DNA of 18,200 nt from an uncultured Oscillospiraceae bacterium (GTDB lineage Bacteria > Bacillota > Clostridia > Oscillospirales > Oscillospiraceae), in NCBI GenBank assembly GCA_934643765.1, contig CAKUCT010000013.1:1-18200 (forward strand), in the 5' to 3' direction. The number at the start of each line of letters is the position of its first letter. Position 1 is the stretch's first letter. The position numbers and the translations under genes were made by a program. Positions 7,303 through 13,886 of the stretch are shown here, piece by piece. Below the pieces are notes generated by a model. That model had not been told where the DNA came from and made no database searches. It was given only the letters and a program-made list of their open reading frames with translations.

Positions 7303-7866
7303 ATGACCCTGCAAAAACGCGCCAACTATCTCAAAGACTATGATATTGTCCCGGACGCGAATGGCAAGCAGCAGCTTGTCTATCATGGCATTTACTATCA
7401 GTTCCGCGTGTCCGGCGCGCAATGGACAGCTTACAAGAGAAAGCTGCTTTTGTTTGGCTGTCTGAACCTGTTTCTGTTATGCGCAGCCTCGCTGCTCGAC
7501 CCGGCATCCCTGCGCGGCTCTGGCGCGCTGTATGTGTCGCTTCCCTATCTTGCGCTCTTCTTCCCTGTGATTCTGGGGCTCGGCCGCGTTCTTCATCTGC
7601 AGAAAAAAGCTCCGAAATTGGAGCGCATGGATTACGACCAGTGCGTGACCTCTTTGAGTCTGTGCACCATCGCCTCCATCGTCATCGCAGTCGCAGCTTT
7701 TCTTGGGCAAGTTCTGAGTCTGTTTCTTCTGCCCGCTATGGCGCTGCATGATGCCTTAGCGGCCCTCTGCTTTCTTCTGGTCGCCGCCTGCTGCTGGCGC
7801 AGCCACCTGCTGCAGCGCGCGCATCCATGCGACAATATTGGAAAGCAAACTCCAATCGAAGGTTAA
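7303..7866 (+). CDS. Orphan polytopic membrane protein, function unknown
   Basis: I do not recognise this 187-residue protein. A hydrophilic N-terminal segment of about 45 residues (including YHGIYYQFRVSGAQW) precedes roughly four membrane helices: about residues 48-66, 75-100, 120-145 and 150-172. A short loop rich in Lys, Arg and Asp separates helices two and three (QKKAPKLERMDYD). The C-terminal tail is short and polar. The start at 7303 is preceded by AAGGAG with eight bases of spacing; an in-frame ATG at 7258 lies inside the promoter and has no ribosome site. It is a single-gene unit, divergent from the PdxA-dpp operon, with its own promoter and a strong terminator right after the stop. 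Nothing nearby assigns a function. Confidence 0.8.
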   Translation: MTLQKRANYLKDYDIVPDANGKQQLVYHGIYYQFRVSGAQWTAYKRKLLLFGCLNLFLLCAASLLDPASLRGSGALYVSLPYLALFFPVILGLGRVLHLQKKAPKLERMDYDQCVTSLSLCTIASIVIAVAAFLGQVLSLFLLPAMALHDALAALCFLLVAACCWRSHLLQRAHPCDNIGKQTPIEG

Positions 7867-7906
7867 AAAATCCCTGCGGCAAACAACATCTGCCGCAGGG
7901 ATTTTT
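7866..7906. terminator. Bidirectional intrinsic terminator
   Basis: TCCCTGCGGCA at 7871-7881 pairs perfectly with TGCCGCAGGGA at 7891-7901 around a nine-base loop. Five A residues precede and five T residues follow, so a U tract exists on either strand. It overlaps the stop of the plus-strand membrane gene and lies 16 bases beyond the stop of the minus-strand regulator gene, ending both convergent units. Confidence 0.92.
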
Positions 7907-7921
7907 GCGCCAAAATCGTTT

Positions 7922-9091
7922 TTAATTTTCCGAGTCCAATTCCAGCCTACGCAAGCGGTCATTGTTGACGCTCTGGCGCGCCAGGAACGCAATCTGAAGC
8001 ACCAGCGCGTCCTGCGTGGCTCTTGGGTCCAGACCGATGCGCTCTTTGATGCGCATCAGGCGGTACTGCAGCGTGTTCTTGTGCATGAAAAGCTCTGACG
8101 CACTGCGGTTGATTGAGCCGTTGTTCTGTGTCAGCACCTGGACAATCCGGTTCCATTCGTCAATGTCCTCCTCCGGACATCCGCCGAACACCTGCCGGAC
8201 AAATTCCTGCTTTGTCTGCGGCGAAATCTGCTCGAGCAGCAGCTCCAGCCGACACTCGTCCTGACACAGCAGCGGCCTCGTCTCGTCGGCCAGACGGCTG
8301 CAGATGACCTCCGCGCGCTGCGCGCACAGATTGAGATCATAGTGCCCGCACGAGCGGACGCTGATGCCGCTGTAGAGCCGGAACTGCCCGCCGGCGTGCG
8401 CCTGCACGGCGTCTGCAGCGTCTTTGATACAGGCGCGCAGAAGCTGCAGATTTTCTGCGATGAGCACGCGCCGCTCGGGCGCTTCAAGCATATAGAGGCC
8501 CGTATGCTGCCGGCAGAAGCTCTGCAGCGCCTTCGTCAGAATCTGCATACACGCGCGCAGCTGCTCTACATCCAGCTCATCCAGCATGTCATACCACAGC
8601 CGCAGCTGCGCGACATAGCATGAGGTCTCCGGGTCCATATTGGCCGCGATGGCCTTGATCCGGATTTCTTGCCGCGTTTTATCGGAAAACAGAATTTCTT
8701 CGAAATAAGCCCGCCGCAGATCTTCAAGCGAGGCAAGCTCCGGCTTCTGCGCATACGCGTCAATGAGCCGCTGGACCAGCCAGACGGCCGTATGCGAAAG
8801 CGCGGCCAGCTCTGCCTGCTGTCCGCCGAGGGCCAGATAGCAGACGGTCTCGTCATGCAGATCAATCCGGCGCACCAGCGCGCAGTAGCCGTCTGCATCC
8901 CCGGTCTGATACAGGCCGTCAGAGACGCGGGTTAACTTGCCGCTTTGGTGCAGCTGCTGCAAAAAGCGGTGCAGCCGTTCAGAACCTGATGCGACACTGC
9001 GCGAAAAGGCGTCGATGATTTCAATTTCCTTGCCTGTTGCCGCCTGCAGATCATAGGCAAGCTTTTCCGCAATCGGTCCTATGCGTATCAT
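7922..9091 (-). CDS. CdaR/PucR-type transcriptional regulator (sugar-diacid regulator family)
   Basis: A 389-residue regulator. The N-terminal part (about 1-125) begins IGPIAEKLAYDLQAATGKEIEI and resembles the putative sugar-diacid recognition domain of CdaR. The middle (about 150-290) fits the degenerate GGDEF-like module of this family. The C-terminal HTH_30 domain runs about 323-372, with NNGSINRSASELFMHKNTLQ followed by YRLMRIKERIGLDP. The start at 9091 was chosen because its ATG overlaps the TGA stop of the upstream epimerase gene (ATGA), with a weak GGGAG site upstream. That overlap indicates translational coupling, so the regulator is made together with the enzyme. CdaR relatives respond to glucarate, galactarate or glycerate, which agrees with a sugar-acid epimerase partner. 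The regulated targets cannot be proven from sequence. Confidence 0.88.
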   Translation of the reverse strand: MIRIGPIAEKLAYDLQAATGKEIEIIDAFSRSVASGSERLHRFLQQLHQSGKLTRVSDGLYQTGDADGYCALVRRIDLHDETVCYLALGGQQAELAALSHTAVWLVQRLIDAYAQKPELASLEDLRRAYFEEILFSDKTRQEIRIKAIAANMDPETSCYVAQLRLWYDMLDELDVEQLRACMQILTKALQSFCRQHTGLYMLEAPERRVLIAENLQLLRACIKDAADAVQAHAGGQFRLYSGISVRSCGHYDLNLCAQRAEVICSRLADETRPLLCQDECRLELLLEQISPQTKQEFVRQVFGGCPEEDIDEWNRIVQVLTQNNGSINRSASELFMHKNTLQYRLMRIKERIGLDPRATQDALVLQIAFLARQSVNNDRLRRLELDSEN

Positions 9092-9939
9092 AGCCGCTCT
9101 CCCTGATACGCGGCGCAGCGCACGCGCTCTGCCGGAACATACCGCCGCAAAAATGAAATCGCCTGCGAGGCCGCTTCGTCCGCGCTTGGCTTTGCCAGCA
9201 CCTCCACACCGCACCAGCCGTCATAGCCCGCGCGGTGCATGCCGTTAAACACATCGTCAAAGTCAATGTGGCCCCAACCGGGGGCAAGCTTGTTGGAGTC
9301 CGCGAACTGGACATATTTGATCTGGCTGCCAAAGTCTACAAACGTCTGCCCCAGACGCACCTCTTCTAAGTTCATGTGGAACAGATCGAGCATAATCCCG
9401 CAGTATTCCGGTGCCAGCCAGCGCAGAAGGTCTGCGCACTGGCGGGCATTGTTGATGAAATTTGTCTCGTACCGGTTTAACGGCTCAACGATGACCGGCA
9501 CATTTTTCTTTGCGGCTTTGTCCACGATATACGAAAGCGCGTCGATGAACAGCGCCTCCGCCTGCTCTGCCGTCTGGCCGTCGGAGTAGAACCCGCGCAC
9601 GCGGCCCATGTTGATCATCGTGCCAAATCGCTCGGCAATGTCCACCAGATCATAGAATGTGTCGATCGCGCGCTGGCGCAGAATCCGGTCGGGATTGGTC
9701 AGATACAGGTGATACTTCGTGAAAATCTGTCCGGTTGTCAGGCAGCTGACTTCCAGATTGTTCTGCTGCAAAAGTTTTTCGGTCCTGTCAAAGTCGATGT
9801 CGCTGCTGTGCCCAAGGGCCAGTTCTACGCCGTCATAGCCAAGCTCAGCCGCCTTGCGGATGGAACTTTCAAAGCCGCGCAGGACGACGTAGGCATCATC
9901 GTTGACGTCATTTTTCGCAATTCGAACGGCAAGTTTCAT
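9088..9939 (-). CDS. Sugar (acid) epimerase/isomerase, TIM barrel, IolO / tagatose-3-epimerase-like
   Basis: A 283-residue AP-endonuclease-2-type TIM barrel. Segments such as TTGQ (68-71), VEPLNRYETNFIN (151-163), LDLFHMNLEE (184-193), ADSNKLAPGWGHIDF (213-227) and GVEVL closely resemble 5-keto-L-gluconate epimerase (IolO) and ketose 3-epimerases. Expected metal ligands Glu152, Asp185 and Glu245 are present, and the catalytic-region Glu158 and His188 also match. The third ligand, His in relatives (FHVADSN), is Gln211 here (VQFADSN). The start at 9939 has a modest GGAG site; an upstream in-frame extension to 10107 runs through the promoter and is rejected. The gene is first in a two-gene unit with the CdaR-type regulator. 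The likely role is interconversion of a keto-sugar acid; an exact substrate is inference. Confidence 0.88.
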   Translation of the reverse strand: MKLAVRIAKNDVNDDAYVVLRGFESSIRKAAELGYDGVELALGHSSDIDFDRTEKLLQQNNLEVSCLTTGQIFTKYHLYLTNPDRILRQRAIDTFYDLVDIAERFGTMINMGRVRGFYSDGQTAEQAEALFIDALSYIVDKAAKKNVPVIVEPLNRYETNFINNARQCADLLRWLAPEYCGIMLDLFHMNLEEVRLGQTFVDFGSQIKYVQFADSNKLAPGWGHIDFDDVFNGMHRAGYDGWCGVEVLAKPSADEAASQAISFLRRYVPAERVRCAAYQGERL

Positions 9940-10000
9940 ATTTTTCACAACTCCACGTTTCCGTTTTATCGTCTCCGCAGCGCGAAAACTCTTTCCAATC

Positions 10001-10029
10001 ATTGTATTTGCGAAAGCTGCGGGTGTCAA
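10001..10029 (-). promoter_or_regulatory. Near-consensus promoter for the epimerase-regulator unit
   Basis: On the minus strand TTGACA (10024-10029) and TACAAT (10001-10006) are separated by exactly 17 bases. The transcript would start near 9994, giving a leader of about 55 bases before the epimerase start at 9939. Confidence 0.85.
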
Positions 10030-10092
10030 CCGTGATTTTCTGATTTCGTATGTCCACCGGCCTGGCTTTTCCCGCCGCACGCAAACCGGCTC

Positions 10093-10121
10093 TTGTCCGC
10101 GCCGCATTTGTGTGGTATGAT
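10093..10121 (+). promoter_or_regulatory. Promoter of nadE
   Basis: TTGTCC (10093-10098) and TATGAT (10116-10121) are separated by 17 bases. Transcription would begin near 10128. The leader contains a small hairpin (CCCGG at 10136-10140 with CCGGG at 10145-10149) and AAAGGA at 10162-10167 before the ATG at 10178. Confidence 0.8.
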
Positions 10122-10177
10122 AATTTTGTAAAATTCCCGGCGCACCGGGGCAAACGAACGTAAAGGATGAACCACCT

Positions 10178-12091
10178 ATGAATTACGGTTTTATCAAAGC
10201 CTGCGCGCTTTCTCCCGCGCTGCGTGTGGCGGACTGTGCATATAATGCACAGATGACCATAGCGGCCATGCACAAAGCCGCGCAGGACGGCTGCCAGCTT
10301 GCCGTCTTTCCGGAGCTAGGTCTGACGGGCTACACCTGCAGCGATCTGTTTCTGCAGCAGCCGCTGCAGCGTGCGGCGGAACTTGCGCTGCGGGAAGTTT
10401 TAAAGGCCAGCGAAGATCTGGCGCTTGTCGCGCTTGTGGGTCTGCCGGTTCTGTCCGGCAGCAAGCTCTACAACTGCGCAGCCGTCATCTGCCGCGGGCA
10501 GCTTCTCGGCCTTGTGCCGAAGACGCATATCCCGAACTACGGCGAGTTCTATGAAAAGCGTCACTTCACGCCGGCGCCCGCCGAAATCCAGGAGATTTTC
10601 TTCGCGGGTCAGAACGTGAAATTTGGCACAAAGCTCCTCTTCCGCTGCCAGCAAATGCCCTCTTTCACGTTGGCGGCCGAGGTCTGCGAAGATCTCTGGG
10701 CCCCGCTTCCGCCCAGCACCGCGCACGCGCTGGCCGGAGCCACCGTGATTGCCAATCTCTCTGCCAGCGATGAAACCGTCGGAAAGGCAGACTACCGCCG
10801 GGCCTTGGTCAGCCAGCAGTCGGCCCGCCTTCTGTGCGGCTATCTCTACGCTGACGCGGGCCATGGCGAGTCGACGACCGATATGGTCTTCTCCGGTCAC
10901 AATCTGATTGCGGAAAACGGCGCGCTTCTGGCCGAGTCCAGACCCTTCGGCGCGGGCGCAGCCTGCACGGAGCTGGACTTGGAGCGCCTTGTCTCAGAGC
11001 GCTGCCGCAACACAACTTTCAGCCCCATCTCCGACGGTTACGAGGTTGTTCTCTTCGCGCTTGCTCTGCAGGAAGTTTCCCTGACGCGCAAATTTTCCCC
11101 GACGCCGTTCGTCCCCTCCAGCGATACCGCGCGCGCCGAGCGCTGCGAGTTGATTCTGGAGATGCAGGCAGACGGCCTTTCCAAGCGCATCGAGCACGCG
11201 CACGCGAAAACTGCCGTGATCGGCATCTCCGGCGGCCTTGACAGCTGTCTGGCGCTGCTCGTCGCGGTGCGGGCCATGAAGAAGCTGCACCGGCCGATGC
11301 ACGATATCCTGGCCGTCACCATGCCCTGCTTCGGCACCACAAAGCGCACACGCTCCAACGCAGAAATTCTGTGTCAGGAGCTCGGCGTGCAGTTCCGGGA
11401 AATTTCGATTGCCAACACCGTCCGCAGCCACTTTGCAGACATCGGCCAGAGCGAGCAGACGCTGGACGTGACGTTTGAAAACGGCCAGGCCAGAGTCCGG
11501 ACACTTGAGCTCATGGATCTTGCCAACCGCACGGGCGGTCTTGTCGTCGGTACGGGCGATCTGAGCGAGCTTGCCCTTGGCTGGGCGACTTATAACGGCG
11601 ATCATATGAGCATGTATGGCGTGAACGCCGGCGTCCCGAAGACGCTCGTGCGCCATATTGTCCACTACGAGGCTGACATCGCCGAAAGCCGCGCGCTGCG
11701 TGGGGTTCTGCTGGACATTCTCGATACGCCGGTCTCGCCGGAGCTTCTGCCCGCGAAGGAAAACGGCGAAATTGCTCAGCAGACGGAAAATCTCGTCGGC
11801 CCGTATGAGCTGCACGATTTTTACCTCTACTATGTGCTGCGCTTCGGCTTCCCACCGGCAAAGATCTACCATCTGGCAAAGGCCGCGCTGGGCGACCGTT
11901 ACCCGGACGAGGTGCTCCTGCACTGGCTCAAAAACTTCTACCGCCGCTTCTTCCAGCAGCAGTTCAAGCGCAGCTGCCTGCCGGACGGGCCGAAAGTCGG
12001 TTCGGTGACGCTCTCGCCCAGAGGCGACTGGCGCATGCCGAGCGACGCCTGCGCAAGTGTCTGGCAGAAAGAACTCGATACGCTCAAATAG
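10178..12091 (+). CDS. nadE: Glutamine-dependent NAD+ synthase
   Basis: This enzyme catalyses the last step of NAD+ synthesis: ATP-dependent amidation of deamido-NAD+ with ammonia released from glutamine. The 637-residue length fits the two-domain bacterial form. The N-terminal nitrilase-type glutaminase carries the Glu-Lys-Cys triad: Glu46 (FPELGLTGY), Lys115 (LVPKTHIPNYGEFYEKR) and Cys170 (EVCEDLW). The C-terminal synthetase domain has the ATP-pyrophosphatase loop SGGLDS at 351-356. Further conserved stretches are TGDLSELALGWATYNGDHMS and VNAGVPKTLVRH. It is a cytoplasmic housekeeping enzyme in a single-gene unit with its own promoter and terminator. It is divergent from the epimerase gene, with 238 bp between the two starts. 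I see nothing unusual in the active-site residues. Confidence 0.97.
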   Translation: MNYGFIKACALSPALRVADCAYNAQMTIAAMHKAAQDGCQLAVFPELGLTGYTCSDLFLQQPLQRAAELALREVLKASEDLALVALVGLPVLSGSKLYNCAAVICRGQLLGLVPKTHIPNYGEFYEKRHFTPAPAEIQEIFFAGQNVKFGTKLLFRCQQMPSFTLAAEVCEDLWAPLPPSTAHALAGATVIANLSASDETVGKADYRRALVSQQSARLLCGYLYADAGHGESTTDMVFSGHNLIAENGALLAESRPFGAGAACTELDLERLVSERCRNTTFSPISDGYEVVLFALALQEVSLTRKFSPTPFVPSSDTARAERCELILEMQADGLSKRIEHAHAKTAVIGISGGLDSCLALLVAVRAMKKLHRPMHDILAVTMPCFGTTKRTRSNAEILCQELGVQFREISIANTVRSHFADIGQSEQTLDVTFENGQARVRTLELMDLANRTGGLVVGTGDLSELALGWATYNGDHMSMYGVNAGVPKTLVRHIVHYEADIAESRALRGVLLDILDTPVSPELLPAKENGEIAQQTENLVGPYELHDFYLYYVLRFGFPPAKIYHLAKAALGDRYPDEVLLHWLKNFYRRFFQQQFKRSCLPDGPKVGSVTLSPRGDWRMPSDACASVWQKELDTLK

Positions 12092-12106
12092 TTGACATAA
12101 TATTAA

Positions 12107-12139
12107 CGTCCGCTGCCTGTCTGGCAGCGGGCGTTTTTT
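12107..12139 (+). terminator. Intrinsic terminator of nadE
   Basis: An 11-base-pair stem (12107-12117 with 12123-12133, one G-U pair) and five-base loop are followed by six T residues. It starts 15 bases after the nadE stop and ends ten bases before the stop of the convergent membrane gene. In the opposite direction the tail is TTAATATTAT, so termination of the minus-strand unit would be weaker. Confidence 0.9.
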
Positions 12140-12149
12140 GACGCTGTAT

Positions 12150-12605
12150 TCAAATATCGGAAAACTTCTTATGCAGCACGCGCAGATACAGATACAAGCA
12201 CGCAAGCGGCGCCCGGTAAGCCAGATACAGCCAAATTGCATGCGGCGCGGGAACTGCGATGCTGATGACCATGTCTGCAAGATAGACTGCCCCGCAGACC
12301 GCGTACCCCACGCCGGTCAGCTGCCGGAGCTTTCGCGGCCCGTCCGGCAGGAGCTTTCCGTTCCAGCACGCAAGCAGCGCCCCCGGAAACAGCGCGCAGA
12401 GTACCAGCGTCCATCCCAGATCCACGAGCGTCCACGTTGTGGCGGTATACGTGCCGTCCGGCTCTAAGATGCCGAGCTGCCAGCCGGAGAGCACCGCGCC
12501 CGTGTCTCGGTAGGCAAGGCTTAGGCCAACGCAGAACAGCAGATACAAAATGACCAGTGCCGTGTACCAGGCGGATTTCTCTTTGAAAGCCGTTTTTTGT
12601 TTCAT
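12150..12605 (-). CDS. Four-helix membrane protein, partner of the XRE regulator, unknown function
   Basis: A 151-residue protein that I cannot assign to a named family. About four membrane helices are visible: residues 12-32, 58-80, 95-117 and 122-145. They are joined by short loops, with positively charged ends (MKQKTAFKEK at the N-terminus, HKKFSDI at the C-terminus). The start at 12605 is preceded by AGGAGG (12613-12618) with seven bases of spacing; the frame is open upstream to 12833 but that part overlaps the regulator gene and has no similarity of its own. It lies 74 bp downstream of the XRE regulator and has its own extended -10 candidate, so it may be both co-transcribed and independently expressed. 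A role as target or signalling partner of the regulator is plausible but inferred only from adjacency. Confidence 0.78.
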   Translation of the reverse strand: MKQKTAFKEKSAWYTALVILYLLFCVGLSLAYRDTGAVLSGWQLGILEPDGTYTATTWTLVDLGWTLVLCALFPGALLACWNGKLLPDGPRKLRQLTGVGYAVCGAVYLADMVISIAVPAPHAIWLYLAYRAPLACLYLYLRVLHKKFSDI

Positions 12606-12625
12606 CGCTGCCCCTCCTGTCTTGT

Positions 12626-12655
12626 GTGTTATCCCTCTTTCTTGCAGTATAACAC
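12626..12655. repeat. Inverted repeat overlapping the four-helix gene promoter (candidate operator)
   Basis: GTGTTAT at 12626-12632 and ATAACAC at 12649-12655 are perfect 7-base arms with a 16-base spacer, centre-to-centre 23 bases. The right arm overlaps the extended -10 element and the left arm lies in the first transcribed bases. A dimer of the adjacent XRE regulator is the simplest candidate binder. Confidence 0.45.
12646..12654 (-). promoter_or_regulatory. Extended -10 promoter candidate for the four-helix membrane gene
   Basis: The minus strand reads TGTTATACT, that is TGn followed by TATACT at 12646-12651. The best upstream hexamer, TTGCAC, is only 14 bases away, so the -35 is poor and the extended -10 carries the call. 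It lies within the 74-bp gap after the regulator gene. Confidence 0.5.
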
Positions 12656-12679
12656 TTTTTCCCGGGTGCAAGCGTCTTT

Positions 12680-13696
12680 TTACAAGTTTTTCTTCTTCCA
12701 GATTGAAACCGCCGCCATCAGTGCGCCGTAAAGAACGCCGCTGATGGCCCAGATGAACCAGCTGTACTGCGGGTTCCCATTGCCGTTGGGGCCGAAGGTG
12801 TAAAACAGGAATACGGCCGTCACAACCAGCCAATACACCGCGCTGATGGCCCCGATGATATGGCTTCTGGCCTTCGCGCTGCGCGTATAGTCCCCTTCCT
12901 CCAGAAGCTGGTCAAAGGCGCCGTTGATCATCCCGCCGCGCACAAAGAAATAGCACGCGATGCCGACCATCGCCAGCAGCGGACATACGGCAATGCCTGT
13001 GAGAAATTTCACCCCGCCCGGAATGCAGAGCGAAGCGAACAGCGGCAGCACCGACAAAATGCACAGTACAACGCCCGCGGTGTTCTGCTTTGCATACGCA
13101 GGCGCAAAGCGCTCTCTGCGCGTGTAAAGCATGTTTTTCGTCGCATCGTCCGTTTCAATCTGCGTGTTTTCCAAAAATGAAAACGCACGCAGCGGCGTGC
13201 TTGCCGTCAAAAACAGCGCAACCGCCGCAGCCACCATCACCAGCAGTACGCAGAGGCCAACGCCGGTGGCCACGGCGTCGGAAAGACCGAAATAGCCAAA
13301 TCCCAGCATCACAGCCAGCGCAATCAGCACAATCGGCGACCACACGCAAAGCATCACGACGAGCGCCATTTTGGGCGCGGCAGCCGCGCGGAGCTCCAAG
13401 AAGTTCTGCGCCTGCTCCATGCTGACGCTCCGGCTCGGTGTTTGCTGCGGGCGCTGCGGCGGCGCTTCCGGCGCCGCACACGGCACATCCGCATGTTCCT
13501 GTTCATCTTTTAGAAGATAGTCCGTGCTGACGCCGAAGAGCAGACTCATCTGGACAAGCTTTTCAAGATCCGGCGCAGACTGCGCGCCCTCCCATTTTGA
13601 GACCGCCTGGCGCGTGATGCCTAGCTTTTCGGCAAGCTCCTCCTGAGACCAACCGGCCTGCTTGCGCAGGCGGATAATTTTTTCTGAAAGTGTCAT
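12680..13696 (-). CDS. XRE-family regulator with a polytopic membrane domain
   Basis: A 338-residue protein. Residues 1-65 are a clear helix-turn-helix of the Cro/CI type (IIRLRKQAGWSQEELAEKLG, then ITRQAVSKWEGAQSAPDLEK, ending FGVSTDYLL). A linker rich in Pro, Ala and Gln (about 66-100) leads to roughly six membrane helices arranged in three pairs: about 108-135 and 140-163, then 205-225 and 230-252, then 285-305 and 312-334. This makes it a membrane-embedded DNA-binding protein, probably sensing an envelope signal. The start at 13696 follows GGGAGG with six bases of spacing. A promoter with extended -10 lies about 50 bases upstream, inside a region with a 9-base inverted repeat that could serve autoregulation. 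The next gene downstream is a four-helix membrane protein. Confidence 0.88.
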   Translation of the reverse strand: MTLSEKIIRLRKQAGWSQEELAEKLGITRQAVSKWEGAQSAPDLEKLVQMSLLFGVSTDYLLKDEQEHADVPCAAPEAPPQRPQQTPSRSVSMEQAQNFLELRAAAAPKMALVVMLCVWSPIVLIALAVMLGFGYFGLSDAVATGVGLCVLLVMVAAAVALFLTASTPLRAFSFLENTQIETDDATKNMLYTRRERFAPAYAKQNTAGVVLCILSVLPLFASLCIPGGVKFLTGIAVCPLLAMVGIACYFFVRGGMINGAFDQLLEEGDYTRSAKARSHIIGAISAVYWLVVTAVFLFYTFGPNGNGNPQYSWFIWAISGVLYGALMAAVSIWKKKNL

Positions 13697-13744
13697 ATGC
13701 TTCCTCCCATACCGGGCACGATTTTTGCCCTGACTGATAGGCGT

Positions 13745-13774
13745 ATCATATCACAACGCAGCGGTTGCAGGCAA
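13745..13774 (-). promoter_or_regulatory. Promoter of the XRE regulator
   Basis: On the minus strand TTGCCT (13769-13774) lies 18 bases from TATGAT (13745-13750), which also has the TG extension (TGATATGAT). A second, perfect TTGACA at 13794-13799 has no acceptable -10 at 16-18 bases and may be fortuitous or an alternative start. Confidence 0.6.
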
Positions 13775-13805
13775 GAAAACAGCGTTTGAACGTTGTCAAC
13801 CGCTG
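13759..13805. repeat. Nine-base inverted repeat flanking the XRE promoter (candidate operator)
   Basis: CAGCGGTTG at 13759-13767 and CAACCGCTG at 13797-13805 are perfect complements, 38 bases centre to centre. One arm lies between the -10 and -35 of the regulator promoter and the other overlaps the upstream TTGACA. It could be a split operator or part of a looped structure. The symmetry is direct sequence evidence; the function is inferred. Confidence 0.5.
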
Positions 13806-13837
13806 GTGGCATCCGGCATTTTTCCTCAAAAAAGCGC

Positions 13838-13875
13838 AAAAATCCCCGCACGGTGTGTTTCGTGCGGGGATTTTT
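13838..13875 (-). terminator. Strong intrinsic terminator of the NhaC operon
   Basis: A perfect 15-base-pair stem (13838-13852 with 13861-13875) has an eight-base loop, with A5 and T5 ends that provide a U tract on either strand. It lies 11 bases beyond the NhaC stop at 13887 and separates that operon from the upstream region of the XRE regulator. Confidence 0.92.
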
Positions 13876-13886
13876 CATCTCAGATT

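Noticed and set aside
9940..10107. N-terminal extension of the epimerase
   Set aside because: It runs through the TTGACA-N17-TACAAT promoter, and the TIM barrel begins at the ATG at 9939.
10136..10149. CCCGG/CCGGG hairpin in the nadE leader as an NAD-responsive element
   Set aside because: Five base pairs and a very short leader do not match any riboswitch architecture I know.
10994..12280. Minus-strand open frame of 428 codons
   Set aside because: Antisense to nadE, whose motifs are unambiguous; it also crosses the nadE terminator.
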